Below, in pieces: positions 43,631 through 51,597 of a stretch of DNA of 64,000 nt; positions within the stretch are counted from its first letter, which is position 1, and each line of letters starts with the position of its first letter. Under the pieces are notes generated by a model that saw nothing but the letters and a program-made list of their open reading frames with translations, ran no database searches and was not told where the DNA came from. The DNA comes from Alcanivorax sediminis (GTDB lineage Bacteria; Pseudomonadota; Gammaproteobacteria; Pseudomonadales; Alcanivoracaceae). The stretch spans positions 1,302,001 through 1,366,000 of the forward strand of contig NZ_WIRE01000001.1 of assembly GCF_009601165.1 (NCBI RefSeq), in the 5' to 3' direction. A program made the translations under genes and the position numbers.

Positions 43631-45193
43631 ATGTCTCAGCGTGTTTTCAAACTGGCTCTCACCGGGCTGGCGGCAGGCGTTATGGCGGCTGCCAATGCAG
43701 GGAGTGTGGCTTTGCCGGCGTATCAGTCTTCCAGTGACTGGTTTGCGGACGGCGAAACCAGAATGGCCGAAAAAGTGGAGCTTATGCGCGAATCGAATCG
43801 CGCCAAGAATGTCATCCTGTTTGTGGGGGATGGCATGGGCATTTCCACCCTGACGGCCGCCCGTATTCTGCAGGGGCAGATGGCTGGCGAAGACGGTGAG
43901 GAAAATCTGCTGTCCTTTGAAGCGTTCCCCTACAGTGCTTTGGTGAAAACCTATAACACCAACCAGCAGACCCCGGACTCCGCCGGCACCATGACGGCCA
44001 TGATGAGTGGCGTGAAGAACAAGGCCGGCATGATCAATATCAGCAGCAAAGGCCTGCGTGCCGATTGCGCTTCCTCCAAGGGTAATGAGCTGAATACCTT
44101 TCTGGACCTGATGGAAATTACTGGCCGCTCCACCGGCATCATCAGTACCGCTCGAGTGACCCATGCGACCCCGGCGGCAACCTATGCGCGGGTGCCGGAG
44201 CGTAACTGGGAGTCAGATGATGGTCTGACCGAAGAGGCCAGGGAGAACGGTTGCAAGGATATCGCCGATCAGCTGGTTTCTTACGGCTATGGCGATGGCA
44301 TTGATGTGATCCTTGGTGGTGGTCGTCGTCATTTCCTGCCCAGTGAAGAAGGCGGTAAGCGCCAGGATGGCCGCGACCTGACGGTAGAGTGGCAGCAGCG
44401 TTACGAAGGCGCTGATGTGCAGGTGGCCTATCTGCAGAACGGTACGGAGCTGGCAGCACAGGATTTGACCTCGACGGACAAGCTGATGGGTTTGTTCACT
44501 TCCTCACACATGAGTTATGACGCTGACCGCGCAGCCTCTGGCAGCGACGAGCCCACCATTGCCGAGATGACCGAGTCCGCCATTCAGGTGCTGGAGAAAA
44601 ATGACAAGGGCTTCTTCCTGATGGTGGAGTCGGGCCGCATCGATCACGCGCACCACGCCGGTAACGCTTACAACGCCTTGCATGATGCCGTGGCGTTTTC
44701 CGACGCAGTTCAGGCGGCGGTGGATGCGGTGAACCTGGACGAAACCCTGATCCTGGTGACTGCGGACCACAGTCATGTGTTCACCATTGCTGGTTACCCT
44801 ACCAAGGGGAATCCGATTCTGGGTCGGGTGGTTACCAATGATGGTAGTGGTGCCCCGGAAGAGGGGGCAGCTCAAGCTGGCGACGGCATGCCGTATACCA
44901 CTCTTGGCTATACCAATGGTCTTGGCTTTGCGGACCTCGGTGATGAAACCGATGCGGATGCCCGTTACGCGAGTGCGGCAGATGCCGGGCGCAAGGATAT
45001 TTCCGGTATCGATGTTGAAGCACCGGGGTATCACCAGGAGGCGTTGGTGCCGATGGGATCTGAGACTCATGCCGGAGAGGATATTTCCCTGCATGCGGTG
45101 GGGGCTGGGGCCTGGTTGGTGCAAGGCACCATCGAACAGAACGCCCTGTTCCATATCATGGCCCGCGCTGCCGTCGTCTCACCCGGGAAGTAA
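43631..45193 (+). CDS. phoA: Alkaline phosphatase, secreted form
   Basis: 520 residues of the classical PhoA superfamily. The signal peptide ends ALTGLAAGVMAAANA-GS, so it is Sec-exported and soluble. Metal site and nucleophile motifs: NVILFVGDGMGIST, TPDSAGTMTAMMSG (Ser nucleophile in DSA), ESGRIDHAHH and TADHSHVF. It hydrolyses phosphate monoesters in the periplasm. A second copy follows 11 bases later. TGACGTCA lies upstream (about 43529), but no clear Pho box was found. Confidence 0.95.
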   Translation: MSQRVFKLALTGLAAGVMAAANAGSVALPAYQSSSDWFADGETRMAEKVELMRESNRAKNVILFVGDGMGISTLTAARILQGQMAGEDGEENLLSFEAFPYSALVKTYNTNQQTPDSAGTMTAMMSGVKNKAGMINISSKGLRADCASSKGNELNTFLDLMEITGRSTGIISTARVTHATPAATYARVPERNWESDDGLTEEARENGCKDIADQLVSYGYGDGIDVILGGGRRHFLPSEEGGKRQDGRDLTVEWQQRYEGADVQVAYLQNGTELAAQDLTSTDKLMGLFTSSHMSYDADRAASGSDEPTIAEMTESAIQVLEKNDKGFFLMVESGRIDHAHHAGNAYNALHDAVAFSDAVQAAVDAVNLDETLILVTADHSHVFTIAGYPTKGNPILGRVVTNDGSGAPEEGAAQAGDGMPYTTLGYTNGLGFADLGDETDADARYASAADAGRKDISGIDVEAPGYHQEALVPMGSETHAGEDISLHAVGAGAWLVQGTIEQNALFHIMARAAVVSPGK

Positions 45194-45204
45194 GGAGAAA
45201 GAAA

Positions 45205-46782
45205 ATGAAACTGAATACATTGGCGATTGCGGTCGCGTCTGCAGCCCTGCTTGCGGCCTGTGGTGGAAGCAATAAAAACGACAAATCGGCGCAAGAGGAG
45301 GTGTTGCGTTTCAACCCTCAACAACTGTCGTCGTCCTGGTTCCGGGAAGGCGCGCAGACCGTGAACGCGGCCAGCAAGGTCACAGTGAATAATGAAGTGG
45401 GTGCAGCAAAGAATGTCATCCTGTTTGTGGGTGACGGCATGGGGATTTCTACGGTAACGGCGGCGCGCATTCTTGCCGGTCAGATGGAAGGCAAGGATGG
45501 TGAGGAGCACCGTCTGAGTTTTGAAACCATGCCATTCAGCGGTCTGGTGAAAACCTACAATACCAACCAGCAGACCCCGGACTCGGCAGGCACCATGACG
45601 GCCATGATGAGCGGTGTAAAAACCAAGGCGGGCGTCATCGGGATCGCAGAAAGCACGAACCGTGCTGACTGTGCTTCCAGTCAGGGTGCTGAGTTGGTGA
45701 CGGCGCTCGAGCTTGCGGAAAACCAGGGTAAGGCTACCGGGATCATCTCTACCGCGAGGATTACCCATGCAACGCCGGCGGCTACTTATGCCAAGAGCCC
45801 GGAGCGGAACTGGGAATCCGATGACAACCTGACAGCGGAAGCGAAGGAGAATGGCTGCAAGGATATCGCTGATCAGCTGGTGTCTTTTGATGTGGGTGAT
45901 GGCATCGACGTGGTGCTGGGTGGTGGTCGTCGCCACTTCCTGCCGAATACCGATGGCGGCAAGCGAACCGATGGCCGTGATCTGACGGCGGAATGGCTGG
46001 CGGCACATGCGGGCGGTAGCTATGTGCAGACCGGGGCTGAGTTTGCTGCCCTGAATGCGGCCACGGCCGGCCCGGTACTGGGGCTGTTCAGCAGCAGCCA
46101 TATGAGCTACGACGCTGACCGCAAAGCCAATAGCAAAGATGAGCCGTCGCTAAGCGAGATGACCGCAAAGAGTATCGACATGCTGTCCCGCGATGAAGAT
46201 GGCTTCTTCCTGATGGTGGAATCCGGCCGTGTTGATCATGGTCACCATGCCGGTAGCGCTTACAACGCGCTGACTGATGCGGTGGAACTGGCTAATGCGG
46301 TGCAGGCGGCCATGGACAAGACCAGTGCGGAAGACACGCTGATTATAGTGACTGCAGACCACAGTCATGTGTTCACCATTGCCGGTTATCCCACTCGCGG
46401 CAATCCGATTCTGGGCAAGGTGATCACCAATGATGGTAGCGGTGAGCCGGAAGCAACGCCAAGCCTGGCCGGTGATAACCTGCCGTACACCACTCTGGGT
46501 TACACCAATGGTGCGGGCTTTGCGGATCTTGGCGATGTGCACGATGCCGATGCGCGCTATGGCGTGCCGGTGGATGCGGGTCGCAAGGATATCTCTGCCG
46601 TGGATACCGAATCGGCGGGTTACCACCAGGAGGCACTGATCCCCATGGGTTCGGAAACCCATGCGGGTGAAGATGTGGGTGTCTGGGCGCGTGGTCCCGG
46701 TGCGCACCTGCTCACTGGAACCAACGAACAAAGCCTGATTTTTCATGTGATGGCGCGGTCTGCCGGACTGCTGCATGAGTAA
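45205..46782 (+). CDS. Alkaline phosphatase, lipoprotein form
   Basis: 525 residues, closely similar to the preceding gene (same NVILFVGDGMGIST, TYNTNQQTPDSAGTMTAMMSG, VVLGGGRRHFLP and TADHSHVFTIAGYPT), so they are tandem duplicates. This copy starts with a lipoprotein signal (LNTLAIAVASAALLAACGG) and should be membrane-anchored. RBS AAGGAGAAAG precedes the ATG. A terminator follows. Confidence 0.95.
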   Translation: MKLNTLAIAVASAALLAACGGSNKNDKSAQEEVLRFNPQQLSSSWFREGAQTVNAASKVTVNNEVGAAKNVILFVGDGMGISTVTAARILAGQMEGKDGEEHRLSFETMPFSGLVKTYNTNQQTPDSAGTMTAMMSGVKTKAGVIGIAESTNRADCASSQGAELVTALELAENQGKATGIISTARITHATPAATYAKSPERNWESDDNLTAEAKENGCKDIADQLVSFDVGDGIDVVLGGGRRHFLPNTDGGKRTDGRDLTAEWLAAHAGGSYVQTGAEFAALNAATAGPVLGLFSSSHMSYDADRKANSKDEPSLSEMTAKSIDMLSRDEDGFFLMVESGRVDHGHHAGSAYNALTDAVELANAVQAAMDKTSAEDTLIIVTADHSHVFTIAGYPTRGNPILGKVITNDGSGEPEATPSLAGDNLPYTTLGYTNGAGFADLGDVHDADARYGVPVDAGRKDISAVDTESAGYHQEALIPMGSETHAGEDVGVWARGPGAHLLTGTNEQSLIFHVMARSAGLLHE

Positions 46783-46801
46783 AAGTTGGACTAGTGAGAA
46801 G

Positions 46802-46828
46802 AGGGAGGCCTGTGGCCTCCCTGTTTTT
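46802..46828 (+). terminator. Terminator after the alkaline phosphatase pair
   Basis: GGAGGCC (46804-46810) and GGCCTCC (46814-46820) followed by CTGTTTTT; lies right before the next gene's ribosome-binding site. Confidence 0.8.
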
Positions 46829-46840
46829 ATGGGGAAAGAA

Positions 46841-47524
46841 ATGAAACTGTGGATGTGTTTGTTATTGGGCGCGCTGACATCGGTGGCGTCTGCGGATTGT
46901 ATTAAAGGTGAAGGTGATGTGGTGCATGCGCGCTATGACATCCACGCCGGTTCGCAGCGTTACAGCGTGGACTTTTATCGTGGTGCTGATCAGGTGGCCT
47001 GGCGGCGTGGAGAGGTGATCAGTGTCTGGACCCACCGGGATCAGGCTGCGTCGCTGTTGCGGGTGTTTCCCCAGTATCAGCGCACTATCTGGTATCCGGC
47101 CGGTGATTTGCGGGCGTTGGGCAAGGAGGCGCAGTGGCGCGGTGTGATGGGGTGGCCTGATCCGCAAAGCCGGGATTATCGTATGGTCGGTGGTTCGTCG
47201 AGCATGGTGCAGGGGTGTCCGGCCCAGGAGTACCAAGGGAGCGATGGGGGCAAGGTGTTGTGGCTCGACGAGGTGCAATTGCCTGCGCGTATGGCGGACG
47301 CTGGCGCGGTCTGGCAGTTGGTGTCACTACAGCGGGTTGCCCGGGCGGATACCTTCGGACTGTGGTCTCAATGGCAGAGCACGGACTTTGCCGATGTGGG
47401 CGACAATGAATCCGATCCCTTTCTGCGCCGGATGATCTCGCTGGGTTTTGTGGAGCATGGAGCCAGCGGTTTCTATCACGCCGATGGTTCGCCCCTGCCG
47501 GGCGCGGATCACCACGCCCATTAA
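46841..47524 (+). CDS. Exported protein of unknown function
   Basis: 227 residues from the ATG at 46841, with GGGGAAAG upstream. The signal peptide is LWMCLLLGALTSVASA. The mature part has beta-rich segments with many Trp/Tyr (VDFYRGADQVAWRRGEVISVW, YPAGDLRALGKEAQW). Its tail is His-rich (GADHHAH). I do not recognise the family. It follows the phosphatase terminator, so it is probably expressed separately or by readthrough. Confidence 0.75.
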   Translation: MKLWMCLLLGALTSVASADCIKGEGDVVHARYDIHAGSQRYSVDFYRGADQVAWRRGEVISVWTHRDQAASLLRVFPQYQRTIWYPAGDLRALGKEAQWRGVMGWPDPQSRDYRMVGGSSSMVQGCPAQEYQGSDGGKVLWLDEVQLPARMADAGAVWQLVSLQRVARADTFGLWSQWQSTDFADVGDNESDPFLRRMISLGFVEHGASGFYHADGSPLPGADHHAH

Positions 47525-47533
47525 TTGTCGCTG

Positions 47534-47773
47534 TCAGCGACGGCGGGTGATGATTACCAGGCCGGCAGTGATGGCAATGACCGCAGCGGGGAACAGCAGG
47601 AGGTAACGTTTGCGGCGTGCCTCTTTTTCCCGTTGGGCATCCGCCTGGGCAATGGCCGGGTGGATCTCGCTGGCCGCGCTGTCTTCAGCAGCAAAGGCGG
47701 AGACAGGCGACAGGAACAGGCCGGTGCACAGCAGGCTGGCAACGAGCAGATGGCGAAGGGGAGTCATGGTCAT
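47534..47773 (-). CDS. Small membrane protein with signal peptide
   Basis: 79 residues: signal peptide (LRHLLVASLLCTGLFLSPVSAFA), an acidic and then basic stretch (ADAQREKEARRKR), then a C-terminal TM helix (YLLLFPAAVIAITAGLVIITRRR). Last core-type gene before the island. Function unknown. Confidence 0.7.
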   Translation of the reverse strand: MTMTPLRHLLVASLLCTGLFLSPVSAFAAEDSAASEIHPAIAQADAQREKEARRKRYLLLFPAAVIAITAGLVIITRRR

Positions 47774-47819
47774 AGCTACCTCTCAGTGTCGAATGACGGG
47801 TGACGGTAGGCCTGAAACG

Positions 47820-47850
47820 AAAAAGGGCCCCCGTCTGGGAGCCCTTTCGA
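47820..47850 (-). terminator. Terminator of a displaced minus-strand RNA gene
   Basis: GGGCTCCC/GGGGGCCC stem with A-run and T-run, read on the minus strand (T-run at 47825-47821). It lies directly downstream of the tRNA-like 3' end and is what one expects behind a tRNA. Confidence 0.7.
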
Positions 47851-47853
47851 AAT

Positions 47854-47872
47854 TGGTGCGAGGAGAGGACTC
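47854..47872 (-). other. tRNA-3'-end-like sequence, proposed attachment site of the island
   Basis: On the minus strand this reads GAGTCCTCTCCTCGCACCA, preceded by TTT: it resembles the T-loop (TTxGAGT), T-stem and acceptor of a tRNA ending in CCA. The rest of a tRNA is missing; the DNA that should encode it is AT-richer and unrelated. Read as a standard tRNA, the stem is one base short, so this is either a slightly altered remnant or a chance match. purA is followed by a tRNA-Leu gene in several gammaproteobacteria, which fits a tRNA target here. The full tRNA would be at the other island end. Confidence 0.4.
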
Positions 47873-48756
47873 AAATATGGGGTGCAACTGGTTGATTTCC
47901 ATGTGAAAACGCCAGTTCGGTTTTTGTTCATACCAACACATGTACCAACAAACAAATTTAAAAAAAATTCTGACGAACGGAGGTGTTGTCATTCACCTAA
48001 AAATCTTGTTCCGCTGTTCTCAACTCAGCTTAGGTCCAGCGAAGGGTGTGGATCATACCATTCTTGCCTCCTTGTGCCACCTGCTCGATCCGAGAGGTGA
48101 GGGGGAGAGCGTAGAATATGCGACTCAGGGGGTATGTTGGGAGTCAGGCTCTTTGAGGCGGCGGGGGAGCAGGAAGGTATCACCTAGCCGATCAGATGAC
48201 TACATGTATGACCGTTCTAGCAATCACGTGATATCGGCTTTCCGTTTAGTCGCCCGCTGGCCTTCTTGTGAAGGGAGATGAGCAGACATTTTACTGTGGC
48301 TACACGTCCACGAACCCTTGGCAAAAAAAATAATTCTCACAAAAACCGCTGGTTCTGCATAAAACGTACATGGAATTCAGAAAAGTTTTTTTGGATTTGT
48401 TCTTGGGGCTTGACGTATTGGTTGGCAATGTATTAATTTTTCTTGGCTTGGCATCGCCACGGACAGCCAAGACCCCCTTCACCAAGTTCCTTCAGTGTAG
48501 GTAGAACACTACAGACATTTAATGTCACTTCAACAGCGCAGTCTGAATGGCCGTGGTATCCATCAGCAATAAGTCGCCCCCCCTAGTATCGGTTTCACGC
48601 GAGCCGTGAACGTCCGATCAAACACGAAACAATTTTGGTTTGGCGACCTTGTAGGTCGACCTGTGTTTTGTTGCTGCGCTGAGCGTAGACACAATCCCTA
48701 TGGCATTACTTTGCCTGGGGAATGGTGTTTCTTTGCGTGGCACTGGAGGAGGGTAT
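47873..48756. other. Left end of the island without a clear gene
   Basis: About 880 bp of lower-GC DNA. It has two TACCAACA words (about 47930-47950) with AT-rich flanks (AAATTTAAAAAAAATT), as might serve integrase arm binding, and an AGGTCGACCT palindrome (about 48652-48661) upstream of alpA that could be an operator. Short open frames here have no family character. Confidence 0.5.
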
Positions 48757-49029
48757 ATGGATACTCGATTGATTGCTGCGCAGCCATCTGTTTGCGCAGG
48801 TGAAGCACCAAAGCCGCTAACTGGGCTAACTATGCTGTCAGCCAAAGAGTTGGCTGAGGAATTAGGGATCGGAGTGAGCACGCTGTGGGCGTGGGTTGAT
48901 TGCAAGGGGAAGCACTTCATTCCCGAATTTCCTCGGCCGATAAGACTGGGCGGAAACTGCACCCGCTGGCGGGCGCAAGACGTGGCAGATTATTTGGCCG
49001 GTATTATGGGAGGTGATCATGCTGATTAA
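48757..49029 (+). CDS. AlpA-like DNA-binding regulator
   Basis: 90 residues from the ATG at 48757, chosen because GGAGGAGG precedes it. The MerR-like winged HTH is clear: LSAKELAEELGIGVSTLWAW followed by FPRPIRLGGNCTRWRAQDVADYL, the usual AlpA/excisionase layout with the RW motif. AlpA proteins activate excision or early genes of P4-like and other integrated elements. It overlaps the following gene by 11 bases and begins a three-gene operon. Confidence 0.88.
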   Translation: MDTRLIAAQPSVCAGEAPKPLTGLTMLSAKELAEELGIGVSTLWAWVDCKGKHFIPEFPRPIRLGGNCTRWRAQDVADYLAGIMGGDHAD

Positions 49030-50134
49030 TCATGCCTCCCCACCGTTTCAGAGACAGACAGCTCGTTCTGCAGAAAAGCTGCTTACCTCAGTAGACATGT
49101 GGGACAGCCCGGAGGAGAGCGCTGTTTGCCTAGATGGGCCGAGCGAAATTTTGCGCGCTTACCGTCTCATCAATGGGCTGACAGAGATGATTCATGACGG
49201 GCGTGAAATTAAAATCGCGGTAGAGCGTCAATCCGCGAATGGGGGTAAGCGCATCAGACGTGGCCGGGATTACGATTTTGTGATCAAGTGTTTAAAGATC
49301 AATCCCTTGATGGCAGAGCGGTATGACCTCCCGCCAGACATGGACGCATGGTTGGAACTTCTGCGGGATCCCAGAATTTCTGCACTGGTAGATACTCTTC
49401 AGGGCTGGCATGCCCTTAAAAAAGAAGTCGCCGACATCCTAATTGAATGCGTTGCCCGTTTCCGAAGGATTATCACCAGCAAGGCTCATCGCAAGCGATG
49501 CTATAACGAAGTGGGCAATGCCAGGCGGCGGCGGCACTCCATGATCAAGGCGATCAGGCTGTGTTATTGCCTGTACGATGAGGTCGAAATTGCCTTGATC
49601 GATCTGTCATGGAAGCCGGAGTGCAGGATGCGGAAGACATTAGCCGATACCGACGCTGCTTATAAAAAGTTTGCAAATGGGATTCGGCATCACTCTGCAT
49701 CCCGCTGCTTTCTGGTGGCTATCTTTTCTATGGAGTTGAGCGACAACAAGGGATTCCATATCAGTGGGATGCTGTTGCTTAAACCTGGAACCAGGGAGCA
49801 GGCGGGTAACCTTGGCCGCTACTGGCGAGATAATGTGACGGATGGGGAAGGTGGCTTCCTGTGCGCAACCGACAAGCCATTTGCGACCATTTTATCGAAG
49901 TGGTCAGGGCTGAACCTAGCAGAGGTTGCTTCTCCTGTTGATGTTCAGGGCGATCATGCCCGGCAGCAGCTCCTGGAAGCCGCTGTTACGCGCTTCTCTG
50001 ACTTCAGTCAGAAACTACGTGCAAACGGTAACGGGAAAAAGCATCGGCAGATCAGGATATTTAAAGGGGAGCAAATTCGGAGCTTGGCTAAGATTGTGCC
50101 ATACGTTGTCGAGAGTGGGGGTGAGAAATGGTGA
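49019..50134 (+). CDS. Inovirus Gp2/YfjJ-like protein, apparently inactive paralogue
   Basis: 371 residues from the ATG at 49019, which has GGAGG five bases upstream. The central-to-C-terminal part (about 210-290) resembles the YagK/YfjJ (inovirus Gp2) domain: RHHSASRCFLVAIFSMELSD, then KGFHISGMLLL and RYWRDNVTDGEGG. These proteins look like rolling-circle HUH replication initiators. At the HUH site this copy has H-I-S rather than H-x-H, and the late Tyr-x-x-Lys of the second paralogue (51598-52740) is not found, so it may have lost nicking activity. It ends overlapping the ATPase start. Confidence 0.7.
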   Translation: MLINHASPPFQRQTARSAEKLLTSVDMWDSPEESAVCLDGPSEILRAYRLINGLTEMIHDGREIKIAVERQSANGGKRIRRGRDYDFVIKCLKINPLMAERYDLPPDMDAWLELLRDPRISALVDTLQGWHALKKEVADILIECVARFRRIITSKAHRKRCYNEVGNARRRRHSMIKAIRLCYCLYDEVEIALIDLSWKPECRMRKTLADTDAAYKKFANGIRHHSASRCFLVAIFSMELSDNKGFHISGMLLLKPGTREQAGNLGRYWRDNVTDGEGGFLCATDKPFATILSKWSGLNLAEVASPVDVQGDHARQQLLEAAVTRFSDFSQKLRANGNGKKHRQIRIFKGEQIRSLAKIVPYVVESGGEKW

Positions 50135-51240
50135 TTCGGCCCATTCAGGTTCCGCCTATTAATATCGGCATTGATGCTTTGTCCGGTCGTGGGTTGGGAT
50201 TTTTTCCAGGACTATGTGCCAACGGGCATGCCGAGATCACCGGATCATCTGGCATGGGGAAGTCGACCGTAGCCAAATTTATCGCATCATACCTGTTCTG
50301 TTCGAAGGTGCCGGTAGTGATTTTCGATTTTCATGATGACTTGGCTATATCAGGGATCAGGACGCTGCATCTTGGAGATGGAGCTTCCGGTGAATGTTCG
50401 ATCAGATTTCTGGAGCCAACGCCCTTGGCATTGGAGGTCTTTGGTCTGAGAGGGTGCCTGGAAAACGCGGTCAGAGCCATTGAAGCGACGGGGAGGCGAA
50501 AGCTTGGAGATGGTCAAATCAACGTTCTGCGATCAGCGATCATGGAGTTGTGGCGGCGCCTGGGGATTACGGAAAGCGCTTCCGATTCCCCCGCTGCGGC
50601 TGCAAAGAGTATTCGGCCTTCTGATTTGAGAGATCTTCTTCTTGAGAAGAAAGACGAGGCCGAAAGCAGCAGGGAAAGGCAGATTTTTGATGGCTTGATA
50701 AACCGTGTTGATGTATTGGCTGCATGCGCTATTTTCGAGCATGAATCGCCCTTGAGGGTTGATGATCTTTTACAGAATGGTGCGCGTCTTCATATGCAGG
50801 GAATCCCCGCTTCAATGAGGGGCTGGGTGGCTCGAACCTTGGTGAATATGATCTATGCTGAAATTGCGGCTATGGGGCCAGTGAAAGAATCACCGTTTGA
50901 TGCCGGATCGCCATTCCGGGTGTATCTCGTCCTTGATGAGGCTGGATCGGTGATACGCCAGAAAGCGGATGACTGCATCATAAAGACCATTGCGAAAGAG
51001 AGCCGGAAGTTCGGTGTTGGCCTGCTGCTGGCCGCTCAAACGCTTGATGAACTGAGTGAGGAAGTGGTCGCCAACGTTGACACCCACTTTGCGCTGCCTA
51101 CCAGAAGTGCCAAGGATGCCAGGAAGGTGGAGCAGAAGTTGGGCCTCTGTAAGGGCGCGCTAAACTGCGGAACAGGCCGTTGGTCCGGGTTCTATCAGTC
51201 TGGCCATAATGTATACAAAGCAAACTTCTACCATCTGTAA
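50128..51240 (+). CDS. HerA/FtsK-superfamily ATPase
   Basis: 370 residues. Walker A GSSGMGKST (39-47), DFHDD shortly after, Walker B YLVLDEAGS (about 268-276), then KESRKFGVGLLLAAQTLDEL, the sensor-like segment typical of HerA, VirB4 and TraD/VirD4-type translocases. There is no TM segment, unlike FtsK, Zot or VirD4, so it should be a soluble DNA translocase or helicase. It overlaps the Gp2-like gene before it by 7 bases and is followed by a second Gp2-like gene. A role in replication, transfer or packaging of the element is inferred. Confidence 0.8.
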   Translation: MVIRPIQVPPINIGIDALSGRGLGFFPGLCANGHAEITGSSGMGKSTVAKFIASYLFCSKVPVVIFDFHDDLAISGIRTLHLGDGASGECSIRFLEPTPLALEVFGLRGCLENAVRAIEATGRRKLGDGQINVLRSAIMELWRRLGITESASDSPAAAAKSIRPSDLRDLLLEKKDEAESSRERQIFDGLINRVDVLAACAIFEHESPLRVDDLLQNGARLHMQGIPASMRGWVARTLVNMIYAEIAAMGPVKESPFDAGSPFRVYLVLDEAGSVIRQKADDCIIKTIAKESRKFGVGLLLAAQTLDELSEEVVANVDTHFALPTRSAKDARKVEQKLGLCKGALNCGTGRWSGFYQSGHNVYKANFYHL

Positions 51241-51597
51241 TAGGTGGGGTTCCTTGCTTAAAAGCGGGTAGCGCCCTCGGTCAATCCTCAGGAGCCATTG
51301 GGGGCAGGGTGATGTCGTGGTCAGCGTATAGTCAGGGCTGCGAAATTTCTCATGTTAATAAAACTCCTACTAATACTGATGGCAGTATCAGTATTAGTAG
51401 GGCTTGCTTAATAACGTACATGTTTTGCCCATTATATGAGCGGCGAAAATCAATAACCTCGGGGTTCAGGAGTGGTTTTCTTGTAAATCATAAACGGGAA
51501 CATGTTTATTCTTTGGTTTTATTAATATTCAGATTTCCATTCTGGTTGGTTCGTTGCTCATAAAAAGCCATCAAAGAATAAGGTTAATACTGGAGCA
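51241..51597. other. 357-bp gap with a perfect palindrome
   Basis: No gene is supported. The gap is AT-rich towards the right and contains the 15-bp inverted repeat annotated separately. It probably holds the promoter of the second Gp2-like gene. Confidence 0.6.
51366..51401. promoter_or_regulatory. 15-bp perfect inverted repeat, candidate replication origin or regulator site
   Basis: CCTACTAATACTGAT (51366-51380), 6-nt loop, ATCAGTATTAGTAGG (51387-51401). AT-rich stem with no T-run, so it is not a typical terminator. It lies about 200 bases before a gene for an apparently intact HUH-type initiator. Rolling-circle initiators nick at such cruciforms, so an origin is plausible; an operator or terminator are alternatives. 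Confidence 0.5.

Noticed and set aside
47854..47872. A complete tRNA gene
   Set aside because: Only the 3' end resembles a tRNA, and the D- and anticodon arms are absent; listed as a possible attachment site only.
47930..47950. CRISPR-like or tandem repeat (TACCAACA twice)
   Set aside because: Only two short copies; too little for an array. No CRISPR array or cas gene was found anywhere in the window.
48300..48485. Minus-strand 61-codon open frame at the island's left end
   Set aside because: Composition is unlike a protein and no start signals are seen; left as part of the gene-poor gap.
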